From positions 186,001 through 250,000 of the forward strand of contig JAJPHC010000037.1 of the NCBI GenBank assembly GCA_021325515.1: a stretch of DNA of 64,000 nt. The letters are read 5' to 3'. This stretch comes from Acidobacteriota bacterium (GTDB taxonomy: Bacteria; Acidobacteriota; Thermoanaerobaculia; Gp7-AA8). The position numbers and the translations under genes were made by a program. Below are positions 1 to 8,057 of the stretch, piece after piece (the first letter of the stretch is position 1; each line of letters starts with the position of its first letter). A model generated the notes under the pieces. The model made no database searches. It was given only the letters and a program-made list of their open reading frames with translations, and was not told the DNA's origin.

Positions 1-1
1 C

Positions 2-184
2 TATCCCTGGCCGGGTGTGAACGCCGGCGAGCTGAAGCTGATCGAGCTCGCGCGCGCGGAGAGCACGGAGGAAGGCGTCCTCGTGGAGTGTGGCGAAGGC
101 GCATTGCGCGTGATCTCCGTGCAGCGGCCAGGAAAAGCGCCGGTACGCGCGGCCGATTACATCCGCGGCGGCGGCACGTTGTGA
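2..184 (+). CDS. fmt: Methionyl-tRNA formyltransferase, C-terminal end (partial)
   Basis: Only the last 60 codons are present; the gene starts before the window. The frame opens YPWPGVNAGELK and ends with RPGKAPVRAADYIRGG. This matches the C-terminal OB-like domain of Fmt, which ends in a basic RPGKxPxxAxDFxxG signature. Fmt formylates initiator Met-tRNA using 10-formyl-THF. The TGA stop overlaps the GTG start of rsmB (GTGA), as in the fmt-rsmB gene order found in many bacteria. The identification rests on a short segment plus that neighbour. Confidence 0.85.
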   Translation, partial: YPWPGVNAGELKLIELARAESTEEGVLVECGEGALRVISVQRPGKAPVRAADYIRGGGTL

Positions 185-1290
185 GCGAGCGTCAGCGAGC
201 TCTTGCGATTCTCCGGAGGATCGAGCGCGAATCGTCATTCGCTGCGCCGCTTCTCGCCGGCGAGACCGGATTCATCCGCACGCTCGTCCTCGGCGTCCTT
301 CGCTGGCGCTCGCGCCTCGACTTTTCGATCGACTCGCTGGCCAAGCGCGAGATCGAGCCGGAGATCCGCGATGTCCTTCGCACCGGCGCCTACCAGCTCG
401 GCTACATGGATGTTGCGAAGTACGCCGCGGTGGCGGAGTCCGTCGATCTCGCGCCGAAGCGTGCCCGCGGATTCGTGAATGCGATTCTGCGCCGCATCGC
501 CGATGGAAAGGCGCCGCAGCCGAAGGATCTCGCGACGCGAACGGCACATCCGCAATGGCTGATCGATCGCTGGACGCGAATGTACGGAGCCGAGCGGACG
601 GCGCGCATCGCCGAGGCGAATCAGCAGCTTTCGTATCCGGACGTGTTCAGCGAAGTGGCGCCGCCGGACAGCGAGCCGTCGCCGCTCGTTCCGAACATGT
701 GGAGACTGCGCGGCTCGAGCGCGCAGGTCGCCGGCCATGTGCTCGATGAGGGGAGCGCGCTCATTGCGTCGATCGCCGCAGCGACGAGCGATGACGTGCT
801 CGATCTCGCAGCGGCGCCGGGCGGCAAGACGCTCGTGATGCGGGCGCGCGGCGCGCGCGTGGTCAGCAACGACCTCTCGTTCACGCGGCTCCGCATGCTG
901 CGCGGAAACGTGGTCGTGAGTGATGGCCGCAAGCCGCCGTTCCGCCGGCGCTTCCGCACGGTTCTTCTCGATGCGCCCTGCAGCGCCACAGGAACCATCC
1001 GCAAGAATCCCGAACTGAAGTGGCGGCTTCGCGAAGAAGATCTGCCCGCGTTTGCACGGCTCCAGCGCGAGCTTCTTCAGTCGGCCATGCAGCTCGCGGC
1101 AGAGCTCGTCGTTTACTCGACATGCTCGCTCGAACCGGAAGAGAACGACGACGTCGTTCATGGCATCGAGCGATGCGACATCGCGCGATTCGCGCCCGAG
1201 GGCGCACAGCCGTGGATCGAGGGAGACGTGCTGCGGTTGACGCCCGAGTCGGGCGCGGATGGGTTCACCGCGTTCGTGCTGAAGGTGTAG
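181..1290 (+). CDS. rsmB: 16S rRNA (cytosine-967 C5)-methyltransferase RsmB/Sun
   Basis: SAM-dependent m5C methyltransferase of the small ribosomal subunit, 369 aa (somewhat shorter than the ~430 aa E. coli protein). The N-terminal ~140 residues resemble the NusB-like RNA-binding domain. The catalytic half has the SAM loop DLAAAPGGKT (from residue 208), the motif IV cysteine in DAPCSATGT (Cys267) and the catalytic motif VI cysteine in YSTCSLEPEEN (Cys315). The GTG start at 181 is chosen because it overlaps the fmt stop by 4 bases and gives the usual SERQRALAIL beginning; a longer frame from 88 would lie inside fmt. The segment between the SAM loop and motif IV is short, which explains the reduced length. 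Confidence 0.93.
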   Translation: MSERQRALAILRRIERESSFAAPLLAGETGFIRTLVLGVLRWRSRLDFSIDSLAKREIEPEIRDVLRTGAYQLGYMDVAKYAAVAESVDLAPKRARGFVNAILRRIADGKAPQPKDLATRTAHPQWLIDRWTRMYGAERTARIAEANQQLSYPDVFSEVAPPDSEPSPLVPNMWRLRGSSAQVAGHVLDEGSALIASIAAATSDDVLDLAAAPGGKTLVMRARGARVVSNDLSFTRLRMLRGNVVVSDGRKPPFRRRFRTVLLDAPCSATGTIRKNPELKWRLREEDLPAFARLQRELLQSAMQLAAELVVYSTCSLEPEENDDVVHGIERCDIARFAPEGAQPWIEGDVLRLTPESGADGFTAFVLKV

Positions 1291-1305
1291 TGCCGGTTTG
1301 TCGGC

Positions 1306-1326
1306 GGACAAGCTGAGAGCTTGTCC
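1306..1326. repeat. Perfect 9-bp palindrome GGACAAGCT-GAG-AGCTTGTCC
   Basis: A 9-bp stem with a 3-base loop lies in the 49-base gap between rsmB and the GH15 gene. No T-run follows, so a classical intrinsic terminator is not shown. A near copy (two mismatches in the right arm) occurs at 15865-15885 between tlyA and rfbD, so this looks like a dispersed short palindrome rather than a gene-specific operator. Confidence 0.6.
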
Positions 1327-1339
1327 TACACTACGCGTC

Positions 1340-3322
1340 ATGCCGCGCGACCTTGTTATCGGCAACGGCTCGCTCCTCATCGCGTTCGATGCCCACTACC
1401 GTCTGGCCGACTTCTACTTCCCTCACGTCGGCATGGAGAATCACGCCGCCGCGCGCTTTCGTTTCGGAGTTCGCGTCGACGGTGTTCACTCCTGGATCGA
1501 AGACACCGCCTGGAAAAAGACGCTCGCCTATCTCCGCGAGACGCTCGTCACCGATGTGACGTGTCAGAACGAAGAGCTGGGGATTCGTCTGCGCTGTTAC
1601 GACACGGTCGACTCCGACGCGAACGTCTATGTCCGCAAGATCGTCGTGCACAACCTCGGCGATGCGAAGCGGGAGATCAAGCTCTTCCTGCACCACGACT
1701 TCGGCATTTATGGCCACGCCGTCGGCGATACCGCGATGTATGACCCGGCGACGCGCAGCCTCATTCACTACAAGGCCAACCGCTACTTCCTGATCAACAC
1801 GGATGGTGGAATTGCCGAGTACGCCTGCGGGCGCAGCGGGCTTGCGGGATCCGAAGGCACGTGGCGCGATGCGGAGGACGGCACCTTGTCGATGACGCCG
1901 ATCGCGCAGGGAGCGGTCGACTCGACGTTCGCGATTCCGATCACGCTCGAGCCGTCCGCCAGCCACACCGTGACGTACTGGGTCTGCGCCGGCCGCAAGT
2001 ACGGCGAGGTGCGCGATCTCGACCTGCGCGTGGAGAACGAGACCGCGGTAAAGGTTCTGGCGCGCACCGCGTCGTACTGGTACACCTGGGTGAACAAGCC
2101 GGCCGATGATCTGCGCGATCTGCCGGAGGAGATCGTCGAGCTCTATCGGCGGTCGCTGCTCATCATCCGCACGCAGTGCGACAACGACGGCGCAATCATC
2201 GCCGCGAACGACTCGGACATTCAGTGGGGCCACAACGACAACTATTCGTACATGTGGACGCGCGACTGCGCGTTCGTATGCGACGCGCTCGATCGCGCCG
2301 GCTTCACGGAGATCACGCGGAAATTCCTCGATTTCGCGGCGCGCGTCATCAAGGACGAGGGCTATTTCCTGCACAAGTACAACCCGGATGGCTCGCTCGC
2401 ATCGCTGTGGCATCCATGGGTCCGCGGCGGAAAACCGCAGCTTCCGATTCAGGAGGACGAGACGGCGCTCGTCATCTGGCTGCTGGCGCGCTATTACGAT
2501 CGAACGCGCGATCTCGAGCTCGTACGGACGCACTATCAGCGGCTCGTCCGGACGCCGGCGGACTTTCTCGTCTCCTATCGCGATGAGGAGACGGGATTGC
2601 CGCTTCCCAGCTTCGACATCTGGGAAGAGCGGCAGGGAGTGTTCACCTTCACCTGCGCGACGATCGTCGCGGCGCTGCAGGCGGCAGCGGAACTGGCGAA
2701 CCTCTTCAATGATTTCGAGCGCCGCGAGAAATATCAGCGCGCCGCGGGCGAGATCCGCGAGGCGATGAAAAAGCATCTCTGGGTCGACGACGAGAATCGC
2801 TTCGCGCGCGGGCTCGTGCTCGAGGGCGATGCGCTGCAGCTCGATCGCACGATCGACGCATCGTGTTTCGCAGTCTTCTACTTCGATGTCTTTCCGCCGG
2901 AGAGCGCCTGGGTGGAAGGGACGCTCGCCGCGATCCGCGCGCGGCTCTGGGTGCAGACGGAGATCGGCGGAGTGGCGCGATACGAATCGGATCGCTACCA
3001 CAAGATCTCGGATGACACCGAGCGCGTTCCGGGAAATCCGTGGGTGATCTGCACGCTGTGGCTCGCCGAGCATGTGATTGCGCGCGCGCGCAGTGTGGCC
3101 GATCTGCAGTCGGCGCTGGACATCGTCCGCTGGGCGCGTGCGAAGGCGCCGGCGTCGCTCGTTCTGCCGGAGCAGATCAACCCCTACGACGGCACGCCGC
3201 TTTCCGTTGCACCGCTGACGTGGAGCCATGCGCAACTCGTCTCGGTCGTGCGCGGATATCTCGACGCGCTGCGCCAGTTGCGCACGGCGGACTCCGTTGA
3301 CAATCGAATTGCAGTTACCTAG
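1340..3322 (+). CDS. Glycoside hydrolase family 15 (glucoamylase / trehalase-like)
   Basis: 660 aa cytoplasmic-type enzyme (no signal peptide). It begins MPRDLVIGNGSLLIAFD, the N-terminal β-sandwich signature of bacterial GH15 proteins, followed by an (α/α)6 barrel with YMWTRDCAF near residue 307. Two acidic catalytic sites fit GH15: the Glu pair in DIWEERQG near residue 428 and PEQINP near residue 610. Members hydrolyse α-1,4-glucans or trehalose from the non-reducing end; which substrate applies here cannot be read from sequence. The ATG at 1340 is preferred over an upstream in-frame GTG/ATG because the upstream stretch contains the palindrome and is unlike the family. Its stop codon lies inside the promoter of the next gene. 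Confidence 0.9.
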   Translation: MPRDLVIGNGSLLIAFDAHYRLADFYFPHVGMENHAAARFRFGVRVDGVHSWIEDTAWKKTLAYLRETLVTDVTCQNEELGIRLRCYDTVDSDANVYVRKIVVHNLGDAKREIKLFLHHDFGIYGHAVGDTAMYDPATRSLIHYKANRYFLINTDGGIAEYACGRSGLAGSEGTWRDAEDGTLSMTPIAQGAVDSTFAIPITLEPSASHTVTYWVCAGRKYGEVRDLDLRVENETAVKVLARTASYWYTWVNKPADDLRDLPEEIVELYRRSLLIIRTQCDNDGAIIAANDSDIQWGHNDNYSYMWTRDCAFVCDALDRAGFTEITRKFLDFAARVIKDEGYFLHKYNPDGSLASLWHPWVRGGKPQLPIQEDETALVIWLLARYYDRTRDLELVRTHYQRLVRTPADFLVSYRDEETGLPLPSFDIWEERQGVFTFTCATIVAALQAAAELANLFNDFERREKYQRAAGEIREAMKKHLWVDDENRFARGLVLEGDALQLDRTIDASCFAVFYFDVFPPESAWVEGTLAAIRARLWVQTEIGGVARYESDRYHKISDDTERVPGNPWVICTLWLAEHVIARARSVADLQSALDIVRWARAKAPASLVLPEQINPYDGTPLSVAPLTWSHAQLVSVVRGYLDALRQLRTADSVDNRIAVT

Positions 3323-3325
3323 ATT
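3297..3325 (+). promoter_or_regulatory. Sigma-70-type promoter of the HU gene
   Basis: A consensus -35 TTGACA at 3297-3302 is followed after exactly 17 bases by TAGATT (3320-3325), a good -10. The promoter overlaps the end of the upstream glucan hydrolase gene (stop TAG at 3320) and lies about 40 bases before the HU start, so HU can be transcribed alone. Confidence 0.6.
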
Positions 3326-3345
3326 GTCGATCCATCGCGACAATC
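3322..3345 (+). promoter_or_regulatory. Inverted repeat GATTGTCG...CGACAATC in the HU leader
   Basis: A perfect 8-bp inverted repeat with an 8-base loop spans the -10 end and leader of the HU gene. The same GACAATCGA word also occurs at 3299-3307 and 3339-3347, so the region has two direct and one inverted copy. It may be an operator or an mRNA hairpin; autoregulation by HU is only a guess. Confidence 0.4.
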
Positions 3346-3363
3346 GAGCAGGAGGACACTTCA

Positions 3364-3663
3364 ATGGCTGGAAAGAGTGACGTGATCACCGCAATCGCCG
3401 AGCAGGCCGGTATCTCGAAGAAGGAGGCTGCTGCCGCATTTGATGCATTCGTCGGCTACATCTCCGACTCCTGCCAGCGTGAAGAGCGTTGCTCGATTCC
3501 CGGCCTCGGCAGCTTCTCCGTCTCCCATCGTGAAGCGCGCGAAGGCCGCAACCCGCAGACGCGCGAGAAGATCATGATCCCCGCCTCGAAGAACGTGCGG
3601 TTCAAAGCAGGAAAGGATCTGCGCGATCTCGTGAATACCCGGAAGGGTGGGAAGAAGAAGTAG
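3364..3663 (+). CDS. hup: HU/IHF-family nucleoid protein
   Basis: 99 aa DNA-bending protein. It opens with AGKSDVITAIAEQAGISKKEA, the two-helix dimer body of HU. The β-arm signature GLGSFSVSHREAREGRNPQT follows, ending in the lysine-rich tail KGGKKK. The conserved RNP of the DNA-intercalating arm tip is present as GRNPQT. A strong ribosome binding site (GGAGG, about 10 bases upstream) supports the start. It is preceded by its own promoter and leader hairpin and followed by a GC-rich repeat, so it is probably monocistronic. HU or IHF subunit cannot be separated from sequence alone, but a single full-length HU homodimer is the usual reading. Confidence 0.93.
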   Translation: MAGKSDVITAIAEQAGISKKEAAAAFDAFVGYISDSCQREERCSIPGLGSFSVSHREAREGRNPQTREKIMIPASKNVRFKAGKDLRDLVNTRKGGKKK

Positions 3664-3699
3664 TTTTTTGGGGGCGCTGGGTTTTGGGTACGCGGTTGC

Positions 3700-3727
3700 G
3701 CGGGCTCGCGGGCTCGCGGGCTCGCGG
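3700..3727. repeat. Short tandem repeat, unit GGGCTCGC
   Basis: About three and a quarter copies of an 8-base unit follow the HU gene. The same unit appears as an inverted pair at 60751-60815, so it belongs to a dispersed intergenic repeat family. Confidence 0.6.
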
Positions 3728-3767
3728 TAATGGTGCAGCGAATCGTTAGACGAGCGAGAGGCCGAGG

Positions 3768-4046
3768 TCATATCTCCTGCGTTCGGATTACATAGAGCCA
3801 CGCGAGATCGTCGATCACCGGCGTCGACGTAACATACGTTTCAATGGCTCCGTCCATTGCCACCAAAGTCTCGCTTGCCATTCCTGCGAACAGAGCGTCC
3901 GTCACTTGTGGACGCCACTGGCCAATCAATCTCTCGTGCTCTTGCTTCCCCCACGTGCGGAGTGCTTGCCGCGGAGACCGGCCGCGATACTGAGACACGT
4001 AGGTGCCGCCGCGAAACTCGAGGATGAATGTAAACAGCGATGACAT
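3768..4046 (-). CDS. Small uncharacterised protein (92 aa)
   Basis: I do not recognise a named family. The protein starts MSSLFTFILEFRGGTYVSQ and reads as a compact α/β domain rich in aromatic residues, with WGKQEHERLIGQW in the middle; there is no signal peptide or membrane segment. The frame is open upstream to 4124, but that part only translates the CCCCAGCG tandem repeat (GRWGAGALG), so the ATG at 4046 is chosen. It lies downstream of dgt on the same strand, separated by that array. Protein-like composition that changes abruptly at the array supports a real gene. Confidence 0.55.
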   Translation of the reverse strand: MSSLFTFILEFRGGTYVSQYRGRSPRQALRTWGKQEHERLIGQWRPQVTDALFAGMASETLVAMDGAIETYVTSTPVIDDLAWLYVIRTQEI

Positions 4047-4052
4047 AGTCTT

Positions 4053-4108
4053 CCCCAGCGCCCCAGCGCCCCAGCGCCCCAGCGCCCCAGCGCCCCAGCG
4101 CCCCAGCA
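4053..4108. repeat. Tandem array of CCCCAGCG (7 copies)
   Basis: Six perfect copies and one copy with a final-base change of an 8-base unit fill the gap between dgt and the small downstream gene. The high purity indicates a recent slippage-type array. Confidence 0.9.
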
Positions 4109-4114
4109 CCCACA

Positions 4115-5143
4115 TCACGCCCACGGCCGCGGCATGAACAGCTTCTCGTACAGGCTCAGCGCGTAGCGATCCGTCATTCCTGCGATGAAGTCGATCGCGA
4201 GTTGTTCCACCGGCTCCTCGCTCTTTTCGCTGAAGAACTCCGCGGGGTGCGTCGTCACATACTCGAACAGCGACGTCAGAATCCGCTGCGCCTTTTCGAA
4301 CTCGCCGCGGATCTCGCGGATCAGGTACATGTGCTCGAACATGTAGCGCCGCAGCTCTTCGAGTGCTTCGAGCACGTCCGCCGACATCATCACCGCTTCG
4401 TAGTCGCAGGCCAGGGTCTGCTCGATCACGTCGCGCACCATCCGGTCGATCCGCTGTGAGGCCTTGCGGCCGAGCGTGTCGCGAATCGGCTTCGGGATGT
4501 CGTTCTCGCTGATGATCCCGGCGCGGATGCCGTCGTCGATGTCGTGATTGACGTAGGCGATGATGTCCGAGATCCGGATGATGTCGCCCTCGAGTGTGAG
4601 CGCGCGCGCCTTCGGTCGCTTGCGCAGCAGCTCTCCCTTCTCACCCTTGGAGTGCTTGAGAATGCCGTCGCGCACTTCGACCGTGAGGTTCAGCCCCTTC
4701 CCGTCGTTCTCGAGATACTCGACGACGCGCACAGACTGGCGATAGTGATCGAATCCGCCCTTCACCAGTTTCGACAGCGCAGCCTCGCCTGCATGTCCGA
4801 ATGCGGAGTGGCCGAGGTCGTGGCCGAGGCCGATCGCTTCGGTGAGAACTTCATTGAGGCGGAGAGACTTCGCGATCGTCCGTCCGATCTGCGTCACCTC
4901 GAGCACGTGTGTGAGCCGCGTCCGATAGTGATCGCCTTCCGGAGCGAGAAACACCTGCGTCTTGTGCTTGAGACGCCGGAACGCCTTGCAATGAATGATG
5001 CGGTCACGGTCGCGCTGATAGGAGGGGCGAAGATCGTCCTCGGGCTCGCGGCGATCGCGCCCGCGCGTCTCGGCAGATTTCGCCGCGCGGGGAACGAGGG
5101 TGTCGTACTCGATCTTCTCGAGCATCTCGCGGATCGTAGTCAT
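4115..5143 (-). CDS. dgt: dGTP triphosphohydrolase-like HD-domain protein
   Basis: 342 aa metal-dependent phosphohydrolase that, by family, cleaves dNTPs to nucleoside and triphosphate and so adjusts dNTP pools. The N-terminal DRDRIIHCKAFRRLKHKTQV and YRTRLTHVLEV carry the first His of the HD site. The HD motif itself is in IGLGHDLGHSAFGHAGE. The length fits the shorter dGTPase-like subfamily rather than the ~500 aa E. coli Dgt. It begins with an ATG; the gap upstream (5144-5228) contains the 9-base repeat array. Substrate specificity within the family is not predictable here. Confidence 0.9.
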   Translation of the reverse strand: MTTIREMLEKIEYDTLVPRAAKSAETRGRDRREPEDDLRPSYQRDRDRIIHCKAFRRLKHKTQVFLAPEGDHYRTRLTHVLEVTQIGRTIAKSLRLNEVLTEAIGLGHDLGHSAFGHAGEAALSKLVKGGFDHYRQSVRVVEYLENDGKGLNLTVEVRDGILKHSKGEKGELLRKRPKARALTLEGDIIRISDIIAYVNHDIDDGIRAGIISENDIPKPIRDTLGRKASQRIDRMVRDVIEQTLACDYEAVMMSADVLEALEELRRYMFEHMYLIREIRGEFEKAQRILTSLFEYVTTHPAEFFSEKSEEPVEQLAIDFIAGMTDRYALSLYEKLFMPRPWA

Positions 5144-5179
5144 GGGAGCAGCATTGTAGATGCGACCTACGCCCGCCTA

Positions 5180-5231
5180 CCCATCGGTCCCATCCGTCCC
5201 ATCGGTCCCATCCGTCTCATAAGTCCCATCA
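5180..5231 (-). repeat. GATGGGACG/C-type 9-bp repeat array
   Basis: On the minus strand about five to six units of GATGGGACN lie between dgt and the acetyltransferase gene. The TGA stop of the acetyltransferase is itself part of the first unit (TGATGGGAC). It is one member of a dispersed family in this window. Confidence 0.85.
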
Positions 5232-5666
5232 CAACAGCAGTTCCATGAACCGCGAGCCCTCGATCGGATTGAACCGGTAAGCCTCGATCTCCCGAAAACC
5301 GAGCTCCTCGTAGAGTCGCATCGCCGCCTGCATCGACGGAAGGGTGTCGAGCCGCATGCGTTTGTAGCCGCGCGATCGCGCCTCGCCGATCAGCGTTTGC
5401 ACGAGCTCGTGGGCGATTCCGCGCCCGCGAAACGCCGGCCGCACGTAGAGCCGCTTCATCTCGCAACAATCGTCATCGATGCGGCGCAGCGCGACGCATC
5501 CAGCGATTCCATCCGGTTCGCGCGCCAGGAGCACGAGCTCGTAAAAGCTCCCCAGCGATGCGAGCTCTTCTTCGAGATGCTGGAAGGAGAGGTCGACGCC
5601 GAGCCCTTGCGCGTACTCGGCGATCAGTTCGCGGACCGGAGTGAGCTCGGCCGCCGCTGCGATCAC
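5229..5666 (-). CDS. GNAT-family N-acetyltransferase
   Basis: 145 aa single-domain acetyl-CoA-dependent acetyltransferase. The CoA-binding signature is present as VRPAFRGRGIAHELV (R/QxxGxG/A type), with the core strand CEMKRLYV before it. LYEELGFREIEAYRFNP is the typical C-terminal motif. The GTG start at 5666 overlaps the TGA of the PhzF-like gene by 4 bases and is in frame, so the two are translationally coupled. No export signal. The sequence resembles small GNATs described as amino-acid or antibiotic acetyltransferases; the substrate is unknown. Confidence 0.88.
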   Translation of the reverse strand: MIAAAAELTPVRELIAEYAQGLGVDLSFQHLEEELASLGSFYELVLLAREPDGIAGCVALRRIDDDCCEMKRLYVRPAFRGRGIAHELVQTLIGEARSRGYKRMRLDTLPSMQAAMRLYEELGFREIEAYRFNPIEGSRFMELLL

Positions 5667-6448
5667 GGCAGTAGTTCGCCGTGGAAGATCGTGACGGCCT
5701 GGCCGCCGAGCTTCACGCGATCGTCTTCGACGCGGACCCGCACGACGCCGCCGCGCTTCGACGCCTGAAACGCCGTCAACTCGTTCTTGCCGAGGCGCGA
5801 CGCCCAGTAGGGTGCGAGACAGCAGTGCGCCGAGCCGGTGACCGGATCTTCGTCGATGCCCGATCCCGGTGCGAAGAAGCGCGAGACGAAATCGTACGCA
5901 TCGCTCGACGAGCGGCTCGTCACGATGATTCCTCGCACAGGAATCGAGCGGAAGCGTGCGTGCGCGGGTGCGAGCGCGCGCAACTGCTCCTCCGAATCGA
6001 TCTCGATGATGTAATCGAACGCATTGCGTCCGACATATCGCGGCGACCGGATCCCGAGCGCGTCGAGCAGCTCGGGCGGAGCATCCGATTTCTCTTCCGG
6101 CTTCGACGGAAAATCGAGCTCGATCCAACCCTCGCCCTGCCGCCGCGCCGTCAGCCGTCCACTCTTCGTGTGGAACCAGAGCAGCTCATCCTGCTCGCCT
6201 TCCAGCCAGAGCGCATGCGCGGAGGCGAGCGTCGCGTGGCCGCAGAGATCGACTTCCACTGCCGGCGTGAACCAGCGCAGCGCGTAGCCGTCATCGCGCT
6301 TCAGCAGAAACGCAGTCTCCGAGAGATTCATCTCTGCCGCGAGGCTCTGCATCCACTCCGCGGTTCGAATCTTGTCGAGGATGCAGACGGCGGCGGGGTT
6401 GCCGCGGAACGGCTCGGAAGTGAAAGCATCGACCTGATAAATGCGCAT
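5663..6448 (-). CDS. PhzF-family isomerase-like protein
   Basis: 261 aa, full length for the PhzF/diaminopimelate-epimerase fold. The first half has MRIYQVDAFTSEPFRGNPAAVC and NLSETAFL, whose Glu is the family's catalytic acid. The second half has GSGIDEDPVTGSAHC, the substrate-binding P-loop-like signature. PhzF isomerises trans-2,3-dihydro-3-hydroxyanthranilate in phenazine synthesis. No other phenazine genes are nearby, so this is probably a housekeeping homologue of unknown substrate. ATG at 6448 is taken instead of a GTG one codon upstream. It is followed by the overlapping acetyltransferase. Confidence 0.88.
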   Translation of the reverse strand: MRIYQVDAFTSEPFRGNPAAVCILDKIRTAEWMQSLAAEMNLSETAFLLKRDDGYALRWFTPAVEVDLCGHATLASAHALWLEGEQDELLWFHTKSGRLTARRQGEGWIELDFPSKPEEKSDAPPELLDALGIRSPRYVGRNAFDYIIEIDSEEQLRALAPAHARFRSIPVRGIIVTSRSSSDAYDFVSRFFAPGSGIDEDPVTGSAHCCLAPYWASRLGKNELTAFQASKRGGVVRVRVEDDRVKLGGQAVTIFHGELLP

Positions 6449-6511
6449 CACGACACCACGAAAAGGTGGAGGGACCGCGCGGCCGCGGCCCCTCGCACCG
6501 GCGTAACCAGG

Positions 6512-7297
6512 CTAGAAGCCCTGGACCTTCGTCGATTTTCCGTACAGCAGTCGCGTGGCGACGAAGCCGGCGATCACGACGCCGAGCGCGCAAACGTCGC
6601 GCATCGGATTCGAGTACATCGTCGGATAGTGATTGCTGATCATGAAGAAGACGAGCGGCACCGACATGTACGTGTTGTGCCGCGAGCGAAGACCGGCGAT
6701 CTTCACTTCCGGCGAGTCGGCCGCCAGCGGGTTGCCTTCCTTCAGTGCTGTGATGATCTTCTTCTGATTCGGCCAGATCACCATCCAGACGTTCATCGCC
6801 ATCATCGTGCCGAACGTGCCGCCGAGATGGATGTACAGCGAACGGCCGCCGAAGTGGCCGACATGCTCGAGCAGCAGATAGGCGCCGGCCAGCAGCACGA
6901 GGCAGATCGCAGCGGCGACATCCTTGTTCGCGAGCGCTTTCATGATCGCGTTGTAGACGACGAAGCCGACGCCCCAGATCACGAGCACCACGAAGAGCCA
7001 CAGCCAGGGATTGCCTTCCTTATCCTGCTCGAACAGCACGCCGCGCGTCTGGTAGTAGATGAGACCGACCAGCAGAACGCCGGTGATCCAGGTCCACGCT
7101 GCGCCCCAGCGGAACCAGAAGAGAGCGCGCGGCATGAGCTCGGGGTTGACTGCCTTTTTCGTCGGTCCATCGATCTTTCCCTGAAATGGGCCGTTGACCC
7201 AGTTGAAGAAATAGAGATGGCCGATCCAGGTAATGCCTGCAACGACGTGCGCCCATCGGAAGAAGAGCTGCAGAAACGTATTCACAACACTCGGCAT
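6512..7297 (-). CDS. Urate hydroxylase PuuD-type membrane protein (N-terminal domain only)
   Basis: 261 aa polytopic membrane protein with about seven hydrophobic helices. It matches the urate-oxidase N-terminal membrane domain (as in PuuD): RWAHVVAGITWIGHLYFFNWVNGP at the start, then HVGHFGGRSLYIHLGGTFGTMMAMNVWMVIWPNQKK. Histidines in the first and middle helices could bind haem. PuuD oxidises urate with a C-terminal cytochrome c domain; here the protein ends after the membrane part (KSTKVQGF) with no CxxCH, and no cytochrome is adjacent. It may donate electrons to another partner, or its substrate may not be urate. ATG start with a good upstream GAGG. Confidence 0.8.
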   Translation of the reverse strand: MPSVVNTFLQLFFRWAHVVAGITWIGHLYFFNWVNGPFQGKIDGPTKKAVNPELMPRALFWFRWGAAWTWITGVLLVGLIYYQTRGVLFEQDKEGNPWLWLFVVLVIWGVGFVVYNAIMKALANKDVAAAICLVLLAGAYLLLEHVGHFGGRSLYIHLGGTFGTMMAMNVWMVIWPNQKKIITALKEGNPLAADSPEVKIAGLRSRHNTYMSVPLVFFMISNHYPTMYSNPMRDVCALGVVIAGFVATRLLYGKSTKVQGF

Positions 7298-7367
7298 AGC
7301 CTCTCCTCAAGAAACTTTGATGTCAGTTCGGGTTGTCGGATAGCCTCGGCGATTATATGAGGGATCG

Positions 7368-8057
7368 ATGACGGGTGAATTCGAAGGACAAGTAGCGATT
7401 GTCACCGGCGCCTCGGCCGGCATCGGCCGGGCGACCGCCGAGCTGCTGTGCGAACGGGGTGCGAAGGTCGCTCTCTTTTCGCGCCAGCTCGAAGACAAAG
7501 TGGAGAGCCGACGTCTCGTCCGCTCCGGCGACATTACGAACGAGTCCGACGTCGAGCGCCTCTTCGCCGACACCGAAGCGCTCCTCGGGCCGTGCGATCT
7601 GCTGATCAACAACGCCGGCGCGATCGAGCCGGCGCTGCTGCACGAGATGAGCATCGATGCCTGGGAACGGACCTTCGCGGTGAACGTGCGCGGCGCATTC
7701 CTCACCTGCCGCCGCGCGCTTCCGGCGATGATCGCCCGCCGGAAGGGGACCATCATCAACGTCGCCTCGATTTCCGGAGTGATCGGTCCCGGGAAGTTTC
7801 CCGGCTTCACCGCCTACTGTGCGAGCAAGGCGGCACTGATTTCGCTGACCGAATCGCTGGCGGTGGAAGTGAAGGAACATGGCATTCGCGTGAACTGCGT
7901 CAGCCCCGGCTCAGTCGACACGAAGATGTGGGCGGATGTGAGCGGCGGAGCTCCGGCAGCGATGACGCCGCGCGAGATCGCCGAAGCGATTGCGTTCCTC
8001 GCAGGAGAAACATCGCGGCCGATGAATGGACAGAATCTGAATGTCTGGTCCGTTTGA
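7368..8057 (+). CDS. SDR-family NAD(P)-dependent oxidoreductase
   Basis: 229 aa classical short-chain dehydrogenase. It shows the nucleotide loop TGASAGIG (about residues 13-20), NNAGA in the middle, catalytic Ser in NVASISG, and the Tyr-x3-Lys pair in AYCASKAA. The C-terminus MNGQNLNVWSV matches the FabG-like pattern (xxGQxLxVDGG) without the final Gly pair. It is the first gene of a long plus-strand run; its last 17 bases overlap the alanine racemase start. FabG-like carbonyl reduction is possible but the substrate is unknown. Confidence 0.88.
   Translation: MTGEFEGQVAIVTGASAGIGRATAELLCERGAKVALFSRQLEDKVESRRLVRSGDITNESDVERLFADTEALLGPCDLLINNAGAIEPALLHEMSIDAWERTFAVNVRGAFLTCRRALPAMIARRKGTIINVASISGVIGPGKFPGFTAYCASKAALISLTESLAVEVKEHGIRVNCVSPGSVDTKMWADVSGGAPAAMTPREIAEAIAFLAGETSRPMNGQNLNVWSV

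Noticed and set aside
3661-3700. Intrinsic terminator after hup (TTTTTTGGGGGC)
   Set aside because: A T-run directly follows the stop codon, but no stem precedes it.
3768-4124. N-terminal part of the small gene from 4047 to 4124
   Set aside because: It translates the CCCCAGCG array as GRWGAGALG repeats; the protein-like region begins at 4046.
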